Below, piece by piece: positions 44,601 to 52,338 of a DNA stretch of 64,000 bases. The DNA comes from Flavobacterium limi (GTDB lineage Bacteria; Bacteroidota; Bacteroidia; Flavobacteriales; Flavobacteriaceae). The position numbers and the translations under genes are program-made. The stretch is taken from contig NZ_JAADZV010000003.1 of NCBI RefSeq assembly GCF_010645075.1, positions 1-64,000 on the forward strand. Reading direction: 5' to 3'. The notes beneath the pieces were generated by a model. That model was not told the origin of the DNA, made no database searches, and saw only the letters and a program-made list of their open reading frames with translations. How positions within the stretch are numbered: position 1 is the stretch's first letter; each line of letters begins with the position of its first letter.

Positions 44601-44836
44601 GTCATATATTTCATTCCCGGAACCCCATTCAGGGCTCTTTCCAGCGGAATAATAACCGATTTAATCATCAGCTCTCCATTCGATCCCGGATAATCTGCAG
44701 TGATATTAACCATCGGAGGAGAAATCGAAGGGAATTGAGTAATAGGTAAATTGAGTACCGACAAAACCCCTAAAAAGACAATTATCAACGATATAACGAT
44801 AGATAATACAGGTCTTTGTATAAATTTATTAAACAT
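41669..44836 (-). CDS. RND efflux transporter permease (AcrB-like)
   Basis: This 1055-aa inner-membrane, proton-driven multidrug exporter of the hydrophobe/amphiphile efflux-1 family opens with MFNKFIQRPVLSIVISLIIV and has the duplicated 12-helix plan. Proton-relay acidic residues in GVVVDDAIVVIEAVHAKMEE (helix 4) are present, and GLLGKNAVLIVEFAIQ lies in the second half. Two large periplasmic loops are of normal length. It is the middle gene of a three-gene operon with an adaptor upstream and an outer-membrane factor downstream. The operon carries no regulator of its own. Confidence 0.95.
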   Translation of the reverse strand: MFNKFIQRPVLSIVISLIIVFLGVLSVLNLPITQFPSISPPMVNITADYPGSNGELMIKSVIIPLERALNGVPGMKYMTSDAGNDGEASIQVVFNLGTDPNQAAVNVQNRVASVTNKLPPLVVREGVKITREVPSMLMYVNLYSNDKNTDMKFLYNYADINILSELKRVNGVGSGDILGTREYAMRIWLKPDRMLAYKISAEEVMEALSSQSLEASPGKTGESSGKRSQAFEYVLKYSGRFTTKEQYGNVVVRSNPNGELLRLKDIATIEFGSSMYDIYSNLNGKPSAAIVLKQSFGSNANQVIEDVKAKLEKLKTKFPKGMDYEISYDVSKFLDASIEKVIHTLVEAFILVGLVVFLFLGDWRSTVIPAIAVPVSLVGTFVFMTFFDISLNLITLFALVLAIGVVVDDAIVVIEAVHAKMEEEHLSPFKATKKAMHEIAGAIIAITFLMAAVFIPVAFMSGPVGVFYRQFSITMATAIILSGIVALTLTPALCAMMLKNNHGKPKKKTPVNRFIDGFNNKFNLAQGKYQNVLAKIVNRRVVTIVALLGFCAGTWLISSTVPSGFIPNEDQGMFYAIIQTPPGSSLERTNNIAEQLQKVAEGIEGVKSVSSLAGYEILTEGTGANAGTCLINLKDWNDRKQSVQEIMIELEEKSKDIPGANIEFFQPPAVPGYGAAGGFELRLLDKTGTSDFKKLEEVNKEFVEELNKRPELTNVFSFFSASFPQYMMKVDNDLAQQKGVSIENAMNTLSTLVGSNYEISFIKYGINYKVIVQAAPEYRAQPDDILKLYVKNDHDEMVPFSAFMKLEKVYGLSEITRHNMYTSTEISGGPAMGYSSGTAIKVIQEVAAKKLPRGYDIDWAGISADEVAQGNQAIWVFLICLGFVYLVLAAQYESFILPLSVILSLPAGIFGAFLLLKLTGLENNIYAQVAMVMLIGLLGKNAVLIVEFAIQRHAAGKSVLEAAMEGSKARFRPILMTSFAFIAGLLPLAFATGPGKIGNRTIGTAAAGGMLIGTICGVFVIPGLYYIFGKIAEKYKLVKHEEENPLTEEIDNNHV

Positions 44837-44870
44837 CTGTTTGTTTTTTTAATGATTGAATCAGTTAAAC

Positions 44871-45950
44871 CTATTCTGCTTTTAGTCGTAAGTTGTTGAT
44901 TACCTTTTGCGGAGCGATATAACCGTAATTGATTTTGTCATCTTCTTTTACTTTCTGAACACCTTCCAGTAAAATTTTATCATTTTCGGTAAGTCCGCTG
45001 TTGATGACATACAAATCCGGGATTTCGCCAGTAATCGTAATTTCTTTTGAACTCACTTTGTTGTTTTTGCCAACTACGAATACGTATTTTTTATCCTGGA
45101 TTTCATAAGTTGCTTTTTGCGGAATCACAATAGCATTCTTCAACGGAACCAGCATCTGAACTTTTCCGGTTTCTCCATTTCTAAGCAGTTTTCCATTATT
45201 GGCAAATCTTGCCCTGAACGCAATATTTCCGGTTTCATTATCAAATTCACTTTCAATAAGTTCTACTTTTCCTTTGTATTTAAAAGATTCGCCATTAGCC
45301 AGAAGTAAGTTTACATTATTCCCGGCACGATCTTTTACATTAGTCTGATATTGCAGGTATTCCGGCTCAGAAACATTAAAATAAGCAAACATCTGGCTGT
45401 TGTCTGAAAGGCTTGTCATCAATTCGCCTTCATCAATAAGACTTCCTAATTTTAACGGGATACGGTCAATCGTTCCGTCAAAAGGCGCTCTGATTTCGGT
45501 AAATGATAAATGAAGTTTTGCCAGTGCGACCTCTGCTTTTGCTGATTGGAGTTTTGCCTGGGCAACACTTAATTCGTTTTTAGAAACGATATTTTTATCT
45601 GCCAGGGTTTTCGCATTTAAAACTTCTATTTCTGCAGATTTTTGTTCTGCCTGAGCTTTCAGTAATTCTGCCTGATACATATTCGGCATAATTCTGAACA
45701 ATAGCTGACCGGCTTTTACGAACTGACCTTCATCCACATAAATATTTTGCAAAAACCCTTTTTCCTGGGCACGGATTTCGATGTTTCGTACAGAGCGAAT
45801 CTGTGAAACATACTCTTTGGTAAACGAAGTGTCAATTTTTACAGGATTTGTTACTGTAAATTTTTCCGCTTCCTCTTTTTCTTCTTTTTTAGATGTACAA
45901 CTGGTTAGGCACACCAGGGCAATTAAGCCTGTGAGAACAATTCTTTTCAT
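44871..45950 (-). CDS. RND efflux periplasmic adaptor (membrane fusion protein)
   Basis: This 359-aa adaptor lipoprotein has a lipobox at VCLTSCTSK. After it come the lipoyl-type half motif YVDEGQFVKAGQLLFRI, an alpha-helical hairpin (about residues 100-150; QAELLKAQAEQKSAEIEVLN) and the second half LSFTEIRAPFDGTIDRI, then the beta-barrel and membrane-proximal domains. It joins the AcrB-like pump to the TolC-like channel. It is first in the operon, with the pump gene 34 nt downstream. Confidence 0.94.
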   Translation of the reverse strand: MKRIVLTGLIALVCLTSCTSKKEEKEEAEKFTVTNPVKIDTSFTKEYVSQIRSVRNIEIRAQEKGFLQNIYVDEGQFVKAGQLLFRIMPNMYQAELLKAQAEQKSAEIEVLNAKTLADKNIVSKNELSVAQAKLQSAKAEVALAKLHLSFTEIRAPFDGTIDRIPLKLGSLIDEGELMTSLSDNSQMFAYFNVSEPEYLQYQTNVKDRAGNNVNLLLANGESFKYKGKVELIESEFDNETGNIAFRARFANNGKLLRNGETGKVQMLVPLKNAIVIPQKATYEIQDKKYVFVVGKNNKVSSKEITITGEIPDLYVINSGLTENDKILLEGVQKVKEDDKINYGYIAPQKVINNLRLKAE

Positions 45951-46122
45951 GATTTAAGTATGGAAATTAAGCGATTGAATGCTTGGAATGCAAAGATTCC
46001 TTTAGAGGTAAAAAGCATCAGTAACCATAGTCAGAACAGAACTGTCCCATGTGAAGAAATAAAATATACATCACGAGATATGAATATGCACATAACTCAG
46101 GCAACCGATGTATAGATATTTA

Positions 46123-46506
46123 TCAGATTCTTAAAACGCGCTGCGTAATGTAAATAGGATTTGAATAGCCACAGAATGGCACGAAGAATTTGAAATGACT
46201 GTGATAATTAACCGTAATCTGATCTGAGAATGTCAGATACCAATTATCAAGCAGACTATAATTTGCAGCAAAAGCTTTACCGCTTAAATCACTTTTAAGA
46301 GCATCACCACCTTGGAATTCCTCATCCAGATCAACGTCAGCTTCTTCAATTATAGAAGTTCCCTGCTCGTGTGTGATGTACTTTACACGATGTTTATGCT
46401 CATAGTTATGAGCAGGAGAATTTTGGTGTGTACCGGCACTGATATATTGCCCTCCGCCCAGCAGAAGGAAATTCATGAATACCAGAAATACAATTATTCT
46501 TCTCAT
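46123..46506 (-). CDS. Hypothetical small exported protein
   Basis: This 127-aa protein, read from ATG 46506, has a Sec signal peptide MRRIIVFLVFMNFLLLGGG. The mature part is rich in His, Tyr and acidic residues (NYEHKHRVKYITHE, then EEADVDLDEEFQGGDA). I recognise no family. The frame extends to 46539, but the shorter start gives a much better signal peptide. It lies 170 nt downstream of the efflux adaptor start on the same strand, and a perfect palindrome GAAAACGTTTTC is found 74 nt before its start. Confidence 0.6.
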   Translation of the reverse strand: MRRIIVFLVFMNFLLLGGGQYISAGTHQNSPAHNYEHKHRVKYITHEQGTSIIEEADVDLDEEFQGGDALKSDLSGKAFAANYSLLDNWYLTFSDQITVNYHSHFKFFVPFCGYSNPIYITQRVLRI

Positions 46507-46579
46507 TTGGTTGCGAAAGTAAGCAAAGAATTGAAACAAAAAAATAAATTTTAATAAGGTTTAACAACTAAAAACAAAC

Positions 46580-46591
46580 GAAAACGTTTTC
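46580..46591. promoter_or_regulatory. Palindrome GAAAACGTTTTC
   Basis: This perfect 12-bp palindrome shares the AAAACGTTTT core with the sites at 4412 and 5125. It lies in the 288-nt divergent region upstream of the small exported protein and the TPR gene. A LacI-type operator is possible. Confidence 0.35.
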
Positions 46592-46743
46592 TTTGGTTCA
46601 TTAAAAATTTAACAGTCGGATTTTGAGATTTAATTTGTAAAAAATAGAAGACTTTTTATTTGAAAATAAATTAGTTGTCATTTTTTAACGGCTGATTATC
46701 ATTTAAATAACTCAAAGTATAAATTTATTTCTTCTTTTTATCC

Positions 46744-46751
46744 TATTTTTG
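46744..46751 (+). promoter_or_regulatory. TAnnTTTG-type -7 box of the TPR gene
   Basis: TATTTTTG matches the flavobacterial -7 consensus and lies 77 nt before the ATG at 46828. No other match closer to the gene was seen. Confidence 0.4.
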
Positions 46752-46827
46752 AACCAAAACAAGTTCTCTTACAAAAGAAATATTCTATATTCGTTTAACA
46801 ATATCAATTAACCCCAAATTAGTTTTT

Positions 46828-47328
46828 ATGAAAAACATTTTACTTACTTTATTTTTTATGGCGGCCGGTTCAGTATGGTCACAATCTGCAACTGCTTATT
46901 TCGATAAAGCGATGAAAAAAGCCGAAGCAGGAAACACAAAAGGAGCCATTGCTGACTACACTAAGGCTATCAGTATGAATTCAAAATTTGTAGAAGCCTA
47001 TCAAAACAGAGGTGTTGCTAAATTCAAGCTGAACGATTTACCAGGAGCTTTAGCAGATTTTAACAAAACTATCGAATTAGACAACATGAATGCAGGAGCT
47101 TTTACCGGCAGGGCTAATGTTAATTATAAATTGTTAAACTATGCAGATGTCATAAAAGATTGTTCTTATTCTATTATGTTGAATCCAAAAGATTATGTAG
47201 CTTATAATCTTAGAGCATTAGCTTATAACAAATCGGGCGACAAAAAGAATTGCTGTAAAGATTTCTCTAAAGCCATAGAATTAGGCAGCCAGAGCGCTAT
47301 TAAAAACAGAGCTACTTTCTGTAAATAA
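46828..47328 (+). CDS. Exported tetratricopeptide-repeat protein
   Basis: This 166-aa protein has a Sec signal peptide (cleavage near VWSQSA) and three to four TPR units, for example GNTKGAIADYTKAISMNSKF, DLPGALADFNKTIELDN and NYADVIKDCSYSIMLNPKDY. TPR units of this type hold peptide or protein partners, and here they act in the periplasm. It is a single-gene unit with its own terminator. Partner unknown. Confidence 0.85.
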   Translation: MKNILLTLFFMAAGSVWSQSATAYFDKAMKKAEAGNTKGAIADYTKAISMNSKFVEAYQNRGVAKFKLNDLPGALADFNKTIELDNMNAGAFTGRANVNYKLLNYADVIKDCSYSIMLNPKDYVAYNLRALAYNKSGDKKNCCKDFSKAIELGSQSAIKNRATFCK

Positions 47329-47353
47329 AAACATCAATAACCAATCATATCAG

Positions 47354-47391
47354 GCAATCTGTAGAATTTACTTTTACAGATTGCTTTTTTT
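47354..47391 (+). terminator. Rho-independent terminator
   Basis: GCAATCTGTA (47354-47363) pairs with TACAGATTGC (47375-47384) and is followed by seven T. It ends the TPR gene. Confidence 0.85.
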
Positions 47392-47422
47392 ATATAAAAA
47401 AGGGTCTTATCAACCTAATCCT

Positions 47423-47430
47423 TACATTTG
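47423..47430 (+). promoter_or_regulatory. TAnnTTTG-type -7 box of the K+ channel gene
   Basis: TACATTTG lies 18 nt upstream of ATG 47449. The box covers the alternative TTG at 47428, which argues for the ATG as the real start. Confidence 0.5.
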
Positions 47431-47448
47431 ATCCAAAATAAAAAACGA

Positions 47449-48408
47449 ATGGCTCTTTTAAGAAAAATAAACAATAATGCCCAAACAGATCAAAACTCAG
47501 GTTTCGGCACCAATGCAAACAGCTACGGCGGAAGATTCGTAAACAAAAACGGAACCCCGAATATCGAAAAAAGAGGCATGCACTTATTACGCAGAATCAG
47601 CTGGTACCATACCATGATTGATATGCCCTACTGGAAATTCATGCTCATTCTGCTGCTCTTTTATATTACCATTAATTTTGTTTTCGCGATTCTTTATTAT
47701 GCAATCGGAATTGAACATCTGGACGGAATTGAACAATCCCAAAGCATATGGACGCAATTTGGTCAGGCTTATTTTTTTAGTGCCCAGACTTTTACAACTG
47801 TTGGCTACGGACATATCAGCCCAAAAGGATTTTTAACCAGTGCCCTTTCTGCTGCCGAAGCCTTAATCGGACTTTTAAGTTTTGCTATTGCGACGGGTTT
47901 GTTCTTTGGAAGATTCAGCAAACCAACTGCTTTTTTAAAATTTTCACACAATGCTTTAATTGCCCCTTACAAGAATGGCAAAGGTTTAATGATTCGTTTA
48001 GTTCCTTTTAAAAACACCAATTTTACAGATGCAACAGCTAAAGTAACCCTTGGGATGACGGTAGAAGAAAATGGAATAATGACCAATAAATTTTACAATC
48101 TGGATTAAGAACTGGACAGGATTAATGCTCTTTCGTTAAGCTGGACATTGGTTCATCCTATTACAGAAAACAGTCCTTTGTATAATTTCAGTGAAGAGGA
48201 TTTTAACAAAATTCATGGTGAAATTTTAGTATTCATTAGCACTTTCGACGATATCTTCAGCAATACCGTTGCTGCCAGGACTTCTTATACGTTTAATGAA
48301 ATTGTATATGGAGCCAAATTCAAAACCATGTACAACCGAAGCAAAGACGGTTTCAGCACAATTTTGCATTTAGATTTATTAAACAATATTGAGCGGGTAA
48401 ATTTCTAA
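47449..48408 (+). pseudogene. Inward-rectifier (Kir-type) potassium channel interrupted by an in-frame stop
   Basis: The reading frame would give a 319-aa bacterial Kir channel. Residues of about 65-90 form the outer helix, the selectivity filter is FTTVGYGHIS, and the inner helix (LIGLLSFAIATGLFFGRFSK) and a cytoplasmic immunoglobulin-like domain follow. A single TAA at 48106-48108 stops translation after FYNLD. The same frame then continues ELDRINALSLSWTLVHPITE to 48408 with all expected C-terminal strands, so only one base needs to differ (for example TTA for TAA). Either the gene recently became a pseudogene, or the stop is read through, or it is a sequence error. A 213-aa truncated product lacking most of the gating domain would be made. 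Confidence 0.8.
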
Positions 48409-48455
48409 AATCTATCATTTTAATCAGGTTTTAAATGTTATCTCGGATTTTATTC

Positions 48456-48463
48456 TATTTTTG
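48456..48463 (+). promoter_or_regulatory. TAnnTTTG-type -7 box of the CarH-like gene
   Basis: TATTTTTG matches the consensus and is 18 nt upstream of the ATG at 48482. Confidence 0.45.
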
Positions 48464-48481
48464 TTTATCCAATAACAAAAA

Positions 48482-49381
48482 ATGATAGACAACATAAAGA
48501 CCGTTTTCAGTATAAAAGATCTGGAAAACTTATCCGGAATAAAAGCACATACTATTCGCATATGGGAAAAAAGATATAATATTCTTGAACCTATGCGAAC
48601 TGATACCAATATCCGGCTTTATAATTTAACCAGTCTGCAAAAGCTGCTAAACATAACATTACTTCATGAATACGGTTACAAAATATCGAAAATAGCTACT
48701 TTCCCTGAAGAAAAAATTCCACAGCTGGTTCGTGAAATTATTTCCATGAAAAATTCACAGAACTACGCCATCAATTCCTTCAAAATGTCTATGATGAATT
48801 TTGATCAGGAAATTTTTTTCAACACTTTTGACTGGTTGATTTCTGAAAAATCATTTCAGCAGGTTTTTAAGGAGCATTTTCTTCCACTGTTGAAAGAATT
48901 AGGACTTTTATGGCAGTCACAAACCATCAGTCCGGCAAATGAACATTTCATGAGCCATCTGATCAAACAAAAAATATTAATTTATACAGAAGGGCTTCAA
49001 ATTCTGAAACCTGCCAAAACTGATAAAGTTTTTGTGCTCTCGTTACCGCTAAATGAGATTCACCAGATCGGATTGCTGTATCTTCAATATGAAATTTTAC
49101 TTCAAGGTTACAAAACCATTTATTTGGGTGAAAGCATGCCTATTGAAAATCTGGAGGACCTTACTAAACATTTCAATAAGATTACCTTTGTTACCTTTAT
49201 GACTGTCCAACCCGATCGTAATGTTGTGAACCAGTATGTAAAAACAATGGAACAGAAATTACTCTTAAAGAGCAATGAAATCTGGCTGGTTGGAAAAATG
49301 ACAGAGAATATTGAAAGAAAAAACTTATCCGAAAGAACCTTTGTTTTTAATTCGATGGAAGAAACAATTCAGAAAATATAA
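48482..49381 (+). CDS. CarH/LitR-like MerR-family regulator with B12-binding domain
   Basis: This 299-aa light-responsive repressor is the likely regulator of the carotenoid genes. Residues 5-75 form a MerR-type winged helix (LSGIKAHTIRIWEKRYNIL). The C-terminal part has the helical-bundle and Rossmann layout of cobalamin-binding photoreceptors. Key residues are intact: Trp144-x9-Glu154-His155 (W caps the adenosyl group in known CarH proteins), and Glu192-x-His194-x-x-Gly197 (NEIHQIG), where the His is the lower cobalt ligand. In known systems, dark AdoCbl-bound tetramers block the promoter and light breaks them up. The crtI gene starts 35 nt downstream, with 11-bp repeats typical of the operator. 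B12 binding here is inferred from motifs. Confidence 0.85.
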   Translation: MIDNIKTVFSIKDLENLSGIKAHTIRIWEKRYNILEPMRTDTNIRLYNLTSLQKLLNITLLHEYGYKISKIATFPEEKIPQLVREIISMKNSQNYAINSFKMSMMNFDQEIFFNTFDWLISEKSFQQVFKEHFLPLLKELGLLWQSQTISPANEHFMSHLIKQKILIYTEGLQILKPAKTDKVFVLSLPLNEIHQIGLLYLQYEILLQGYKTIYLGESMPIENLEDLTKHFNKITFVTFMTVQPDRNVVNQYVKTMEQKLLLKSNEIWLVGKMTENIERKNLSERTFVFNSMEETIQKI

Positions 49382-49394
49382 TTTTTGTTTAAAG

Positions 49395-49416
49395 TTTTTG
49401 TACATTTGTTAGACAA
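49395..49416 (+). promoter_or_regulatory. crtI promoter with 11-bp direct repeats (CarH-type operator candidate)
   Basis: The -7 box TACATTTG is at 49401-49408. Two 11-bp units, TTTTTGTACAT (49395-49405) and TTGTTAGACAA (49406-49416), put GTACA and AGACA exactly 11 bp apart, as in operators bound by CarA/CarH-type MerR proteins. A weaker unit precedes them at 49384-49394. CATTTGT-TAG-ACAAATG (49403-49419) is also a perfect inverted repeat that includes the start codon. Confidence 0.5.
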
Positions 49417-50883
49417 ATGAAAAAAACTATCTCCATAATAGGCTCCGGGTTTTCTGCTCTAGCAGCTTCATGCTATCTGGCACAACAGGGGCATGCCATA
49501 ACTATCTACGAAAAAAACGATTCAATTGGCGGAAGGGCAAGACAATTTAAAAGCAATGGTTTTACGTTTGATATGGGGCCAAGCTGGTACTGGATGCCCG
49601 ATGTTTTTGAACGTTTCTTCAATGATTTCGACAAAAGTCAATCTGATTATTATGAACTTTTAAAACTAAATCCGGCGTATCGTGTTTATTTTGGGATTAA
49701 TGATTTTATCAATATTTACGACAATCTTGAAGCTATCAAATCTACTTTTGAAAACGTTGAAAAAGGAAGTGGCCAAAAGCTTCAGACTTTCATCAATCAG
49801 GCTAAAAGCAATTATGATATTGCTATAAAAGATCTGGTATATCGTCCCGGAATTTCTCCTTTGGAATTGATTACACCAAAAACGATTTTAAAACTCAATC
49901 AGTTTCTTAGCAACGTCAGTTCTGATATCCGAAAAGAATTCAAAAGCGAAAGATTAATTCAGATTTTGGAATTTCCGGTTCTTTTTTTAGGGGCTAAACC
50001 TTCAAACACTCCTTCGTTTTACAATTTTATGAATTATGCCGATTTTGGCTTGGGAACCTGGCATCCCAAAACCGGAATGTTTGATGTCGTGCGCGGAATC
50101 GAAAAATTAGCCTTGGAACTTGGAGTTACCATAAAAACAAATTCTTCAATAGAAAAAATAATAGTCGAAAATAAAACCGCTACCGCAATTATAATTGACG
50201 GAAAAACAATCAAATCTGACATCGTTTTAAGCGGTGCCGATTACCAGCATACAGAAACTTTATTAGAAAAAGAATACCGTGTTTACTCTGAAAACTATTG
50301 GGAGAAACGTGTTTTTGCGCCTTCGTCCCTTCTGTTTTTTGTAGGTTTCGATAAAAAAATAGAAAACATTACACACCACGCATTATTCTTTGATGTAGAT
50401 TTCAATCAGCATGCCGCTGATATTTATGACGACCCAAAGTGGCCTGAAGCGCCATTGTTCTATGCTAATTTCCCATCAAAAACAGATTCGACAGCAGCTC
50501 CTGACGGAATGGAAACCGGCTTTTTTTTAATTCCGTTAGCTCCCGGAATAAATGACAGTGAAGCACTTAGGGAAAAATATTTTGAGAAGATTATTACTCG
50601 TTTTGAGCAGATTACACAACAAAAAATAAAAAATAACATTATATTTAAGAAATCATTCTGTAAAAACGACTTTGTAGCAGATTACAATGCCTACAAAGGA
50701 AATGCTTACGGAATGGCAAATACCTTATTACAAACCGCTTTTTTGAGGCCAAAACTAAAAAGCAAAAAAGTTCGTAACTTATATTTTACAGGACAATTAA
50801 CAGTTCCTGGCCCAGGGGTTCCGCCTGCTTTAATTTCAGGAAAACTGGTTGCTGAGTTAATTCAAAAATCACTTAGATCTTAA
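49417..50883 (+). CDS. crtI: Phytoene desaturase
   Basis: This 488-aa FAD-dependent desaturase converts phytoene to lycopene. The N-terminal dinucleotide motif is SIIGSGFSALAASCYLAQQG (residues 5-24), followed by NDSIGGRARQF. The family C-terminal signature is LYFTGQLTVPGPGVPPALIS. It is directly followed (3 nt) by the phytoene synthase gene and preceded by a CarH-like regulator, so light induction is expected. The start lies only about 9 nt after the -7 box, so the transcript may be nearly leaderless. Confidence 0.94.
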   Translation: MKKTISIIGSGFSALAASCYLAQQGHAITIYEKNDSIGGRARQFKSNGFTFDMGPSWYWMPDVFERFFNDFDKSQSDYYELLKLNPAYRVYFGINDFINIYDNLEAIKSTFENVEKGSGQKLQTFINQAKSNYDIAIKDLVYRPGISPLELITPKTILKLNQFLSNVSSDIRKEFKSERLIQILEFPVLFLGAKPSNTPSFYNFMNYADFGLGTWHPKTGMFDVVRGIEKLALELGVTIKTNSSIEKIIVENKTATAIIIDGKTIKSDIVLSGADYQHTETLLEKEYRVYSENYWEKRVFAPSSLLFFVGFDKKIENITHHALFFDVDFNQHAADIYDDPKWPEAPLFYANFPSKTDSTAAPDGMETGFFLIPLAPGINDSEALREKYFEKIITRFEQITQQKIKNNIIFKKSFCKNDFVADYNAYKGNAYGMANTLLQTAFLRPKLKSKKVRNLYFTGQLTVPGPGVPPALISGKLVAELIQKSLRS

Positions 50884-50886
50884 AAA

Positions 50887-51726
50887 ATGAAATCACTATT
50901 CGACACCGTTTCTTTCAAATGCAGTAAGCTGGTTACCAAAAACTACAGCACTTCTTTTTCGCTCGCCGTACACATGCTGGCACCAAGCATTCGCGATGCC
51001 ATTTACAGCATTTATGGCTTTGTGCGTTTTGCTGACGAAATTGTAGATTCTTTTCATGATTATGAAAAAGAGTATCTTATTGACGATTTCGAAAAAGAAT
51101 ATTACAAAGCAATGCAGTTAGGAATTAGCCTTAACCCTATTCTTAATTCTTTTCAGCATACCGTAAAACAATACAATATTACCGACGATTTAATTCAGGC
51201 CTTTCTAAAAAGCATGAAACTGGATCTTATCAAATCAAATTATAATACCCAGACCGAATACGAAGATTACATTTACGGTTCAGCTGATGTTGTAGGCTTA
51301 ATGTGTCTTAAAGTTTTCGTAAAAGGAAACAATCAAAAGTATGAGCAGCTGAAAAATGAAGCGATGCGATTAGGATCGGCTTTTCAAAAAGTCAATTTCC
51401 TTCGGGATTTAAAAGATGATAACCTGGTTTTAAACCGAAATTACTTCCCGGGTGTCAATTTGAATTCGTTCGATGAAAATGCAAAAACCGCTATCATCAA
51501 CGAAATCGAAGAAGATTTCAAAGCTGCTTATCAGGGAATCGTAAAACTGCCCATTGAAGCTAAATTTGGCGTTTACACTGCTTTTATATATTACAAAAAA
51601 CTATTAAAAAAACTCAAAAATACGCCCTGTTCGGAAATTGGAAATTCAAGAATCAGGGTTTCAAATTACACTAAAGCAGGTCTTTTGGCTCAGTCTTTTG
51701 TAACTTACAAATTAAAATTAGTCTAA
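50887..51726 (+). CDS. crtB: Phytoene synthase
   Basis: This 279-aa enzyme of the squalene/phytoene synthase family condenses two geranylgeranyl diphosphates to phytoene. Both aspartate-rich motifs are present: RFADEIVDSFHDYEKEY in the first quarter and FQKVNFLRDLKDDNLVLNR near residue 170. Size is a little below the usual 290-310 aa but no motif is missing. It lies 3 nt after crtI and 13 nt before crtZ in a single transcription unit. Confidence 0.94.
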   Translation: MKSLFDTVSFKCSKLVTKNYSTSFSLAVHMLAPSIRDAIYSIYGFVRFADEIVDSFHDYEKEYLIDDFEKEYYKAMQLGISLNPILNSFQHTVKQYNITDDLIQAFLKSMKLDLIKSNYNTQTEYEDYIYGSADVVGLMCLKVFVKGNNQKYEQLKNEAMRLGSAFQKVNFLRDLKDDNLVLNRNYFPGVNLNSFDENAKTAIINEIEEDFKAAYQGIVKLPIEAKFGVYTAFIYYKKLLKKLKNTPCSEIGNSRIRVSNYTKAGLLAQSFVTYKLKLV

Positions 51727-51739
51727 AAAATAAAGTAAA

Positions 51740-52180
51740 ATGATTTCTTTTTTAATCTTTTTAGGTGTTTTTCTGTTCATGGAATGCGTTACCTGGCTTA
51801 CGCACAAGTACATTATGCATGGGCTAATGTGGTATTTTCACGCAGATCATCACCAGCCAAAATACGAACATACTTTTGAACGCAACGATATCTTCTTTGT
51901 GATTTTCGCCATTCCAAGTATTATTCTCTTTTACTTTGGAGTCAAGGGCGGTTTCAATTATCTGTTTTTCGTAGCATGTGGCATTACCACCTACGGAATA
52001 TGCTATTTTTTGATTCACGATGTATTGATTCACCAGCGATTTAAATGGTTTAAAAACACCAAAAACAGATATCTTGTTGGTCTCCGAAAAGCACATAAAA
52101 TTCACCATAAACATTTAGGAAAAGAACACGGAGAGTGTTTCGGAATGTTATTCGTCCCTTTCAAATACTATAAAATGTAG
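51740..52180 (+). CDS. crtZ: Beta-carotene hydroxylase
   Basis: This 146-aa integral membrane di-iron hydroxylase turns beta-carotene into zeaxanthin. The four His clusters of the family are seen: HKYIMHG, HADHHQ, HDVLIHQR and HKIHHKH. Several membrane helices lie between them. It directly follows crtB. No lycopene cyclase gene (crtY or crtYcd type) is in the cluster, so the cyclised substrate must come from an enzyme encoded elsewhere, unless the cluster makes another end product. Confidence 0.92.
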   Translation: MISFLIFLGVFLFMECVTWLTHKYIMHGLMWYFHADHHQPKYEHTFERNDIFFVIFAIPSIILFYFGVKGGFNYLFFVACGITTYGICYFLIHDVLIHQRFKWFKNTKNRYLVGLRKAHKIHHKHLGKEHGECFGMLFVPFKYYKM

Positions 52181-52186
52181 CAGAAT

Positions 52187-52312
52187 TTGGGCGTTCCCCA
52201 AGGGTCGGGTTTTCCGTTCCCGCTTTTTTGTGGCAGAGGCGAACGTTAATCAAAGATATTTAAGCATGCCACAAAAAGAGCTCCACTGCAACCCCTAACG
52301 CATCCGTAAATA
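52187..52312. repeat. Flavobacterial intergenic repeat with GTGGCA/TGCCAC stem
   Basis: The 158-nt gap between crtZ and the SRPBCC gene holds GGGCGTTCCCCAAGGGTCGG, a CTTTTTTGTGGCA (52223-52235) / TGCCACAAAAAG (52267-52278) inverted pair, and a CTCCACTGCAACCCCTAACGC segment. A related element is at 55318-55399. Such G+C-rich hairpin repeats are widespread between Flavobacterium genes. Confidence 0.6.
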
Positions 52313-52338
52313 AGAACTTTTTTCTCTAAGGCAAGTCT

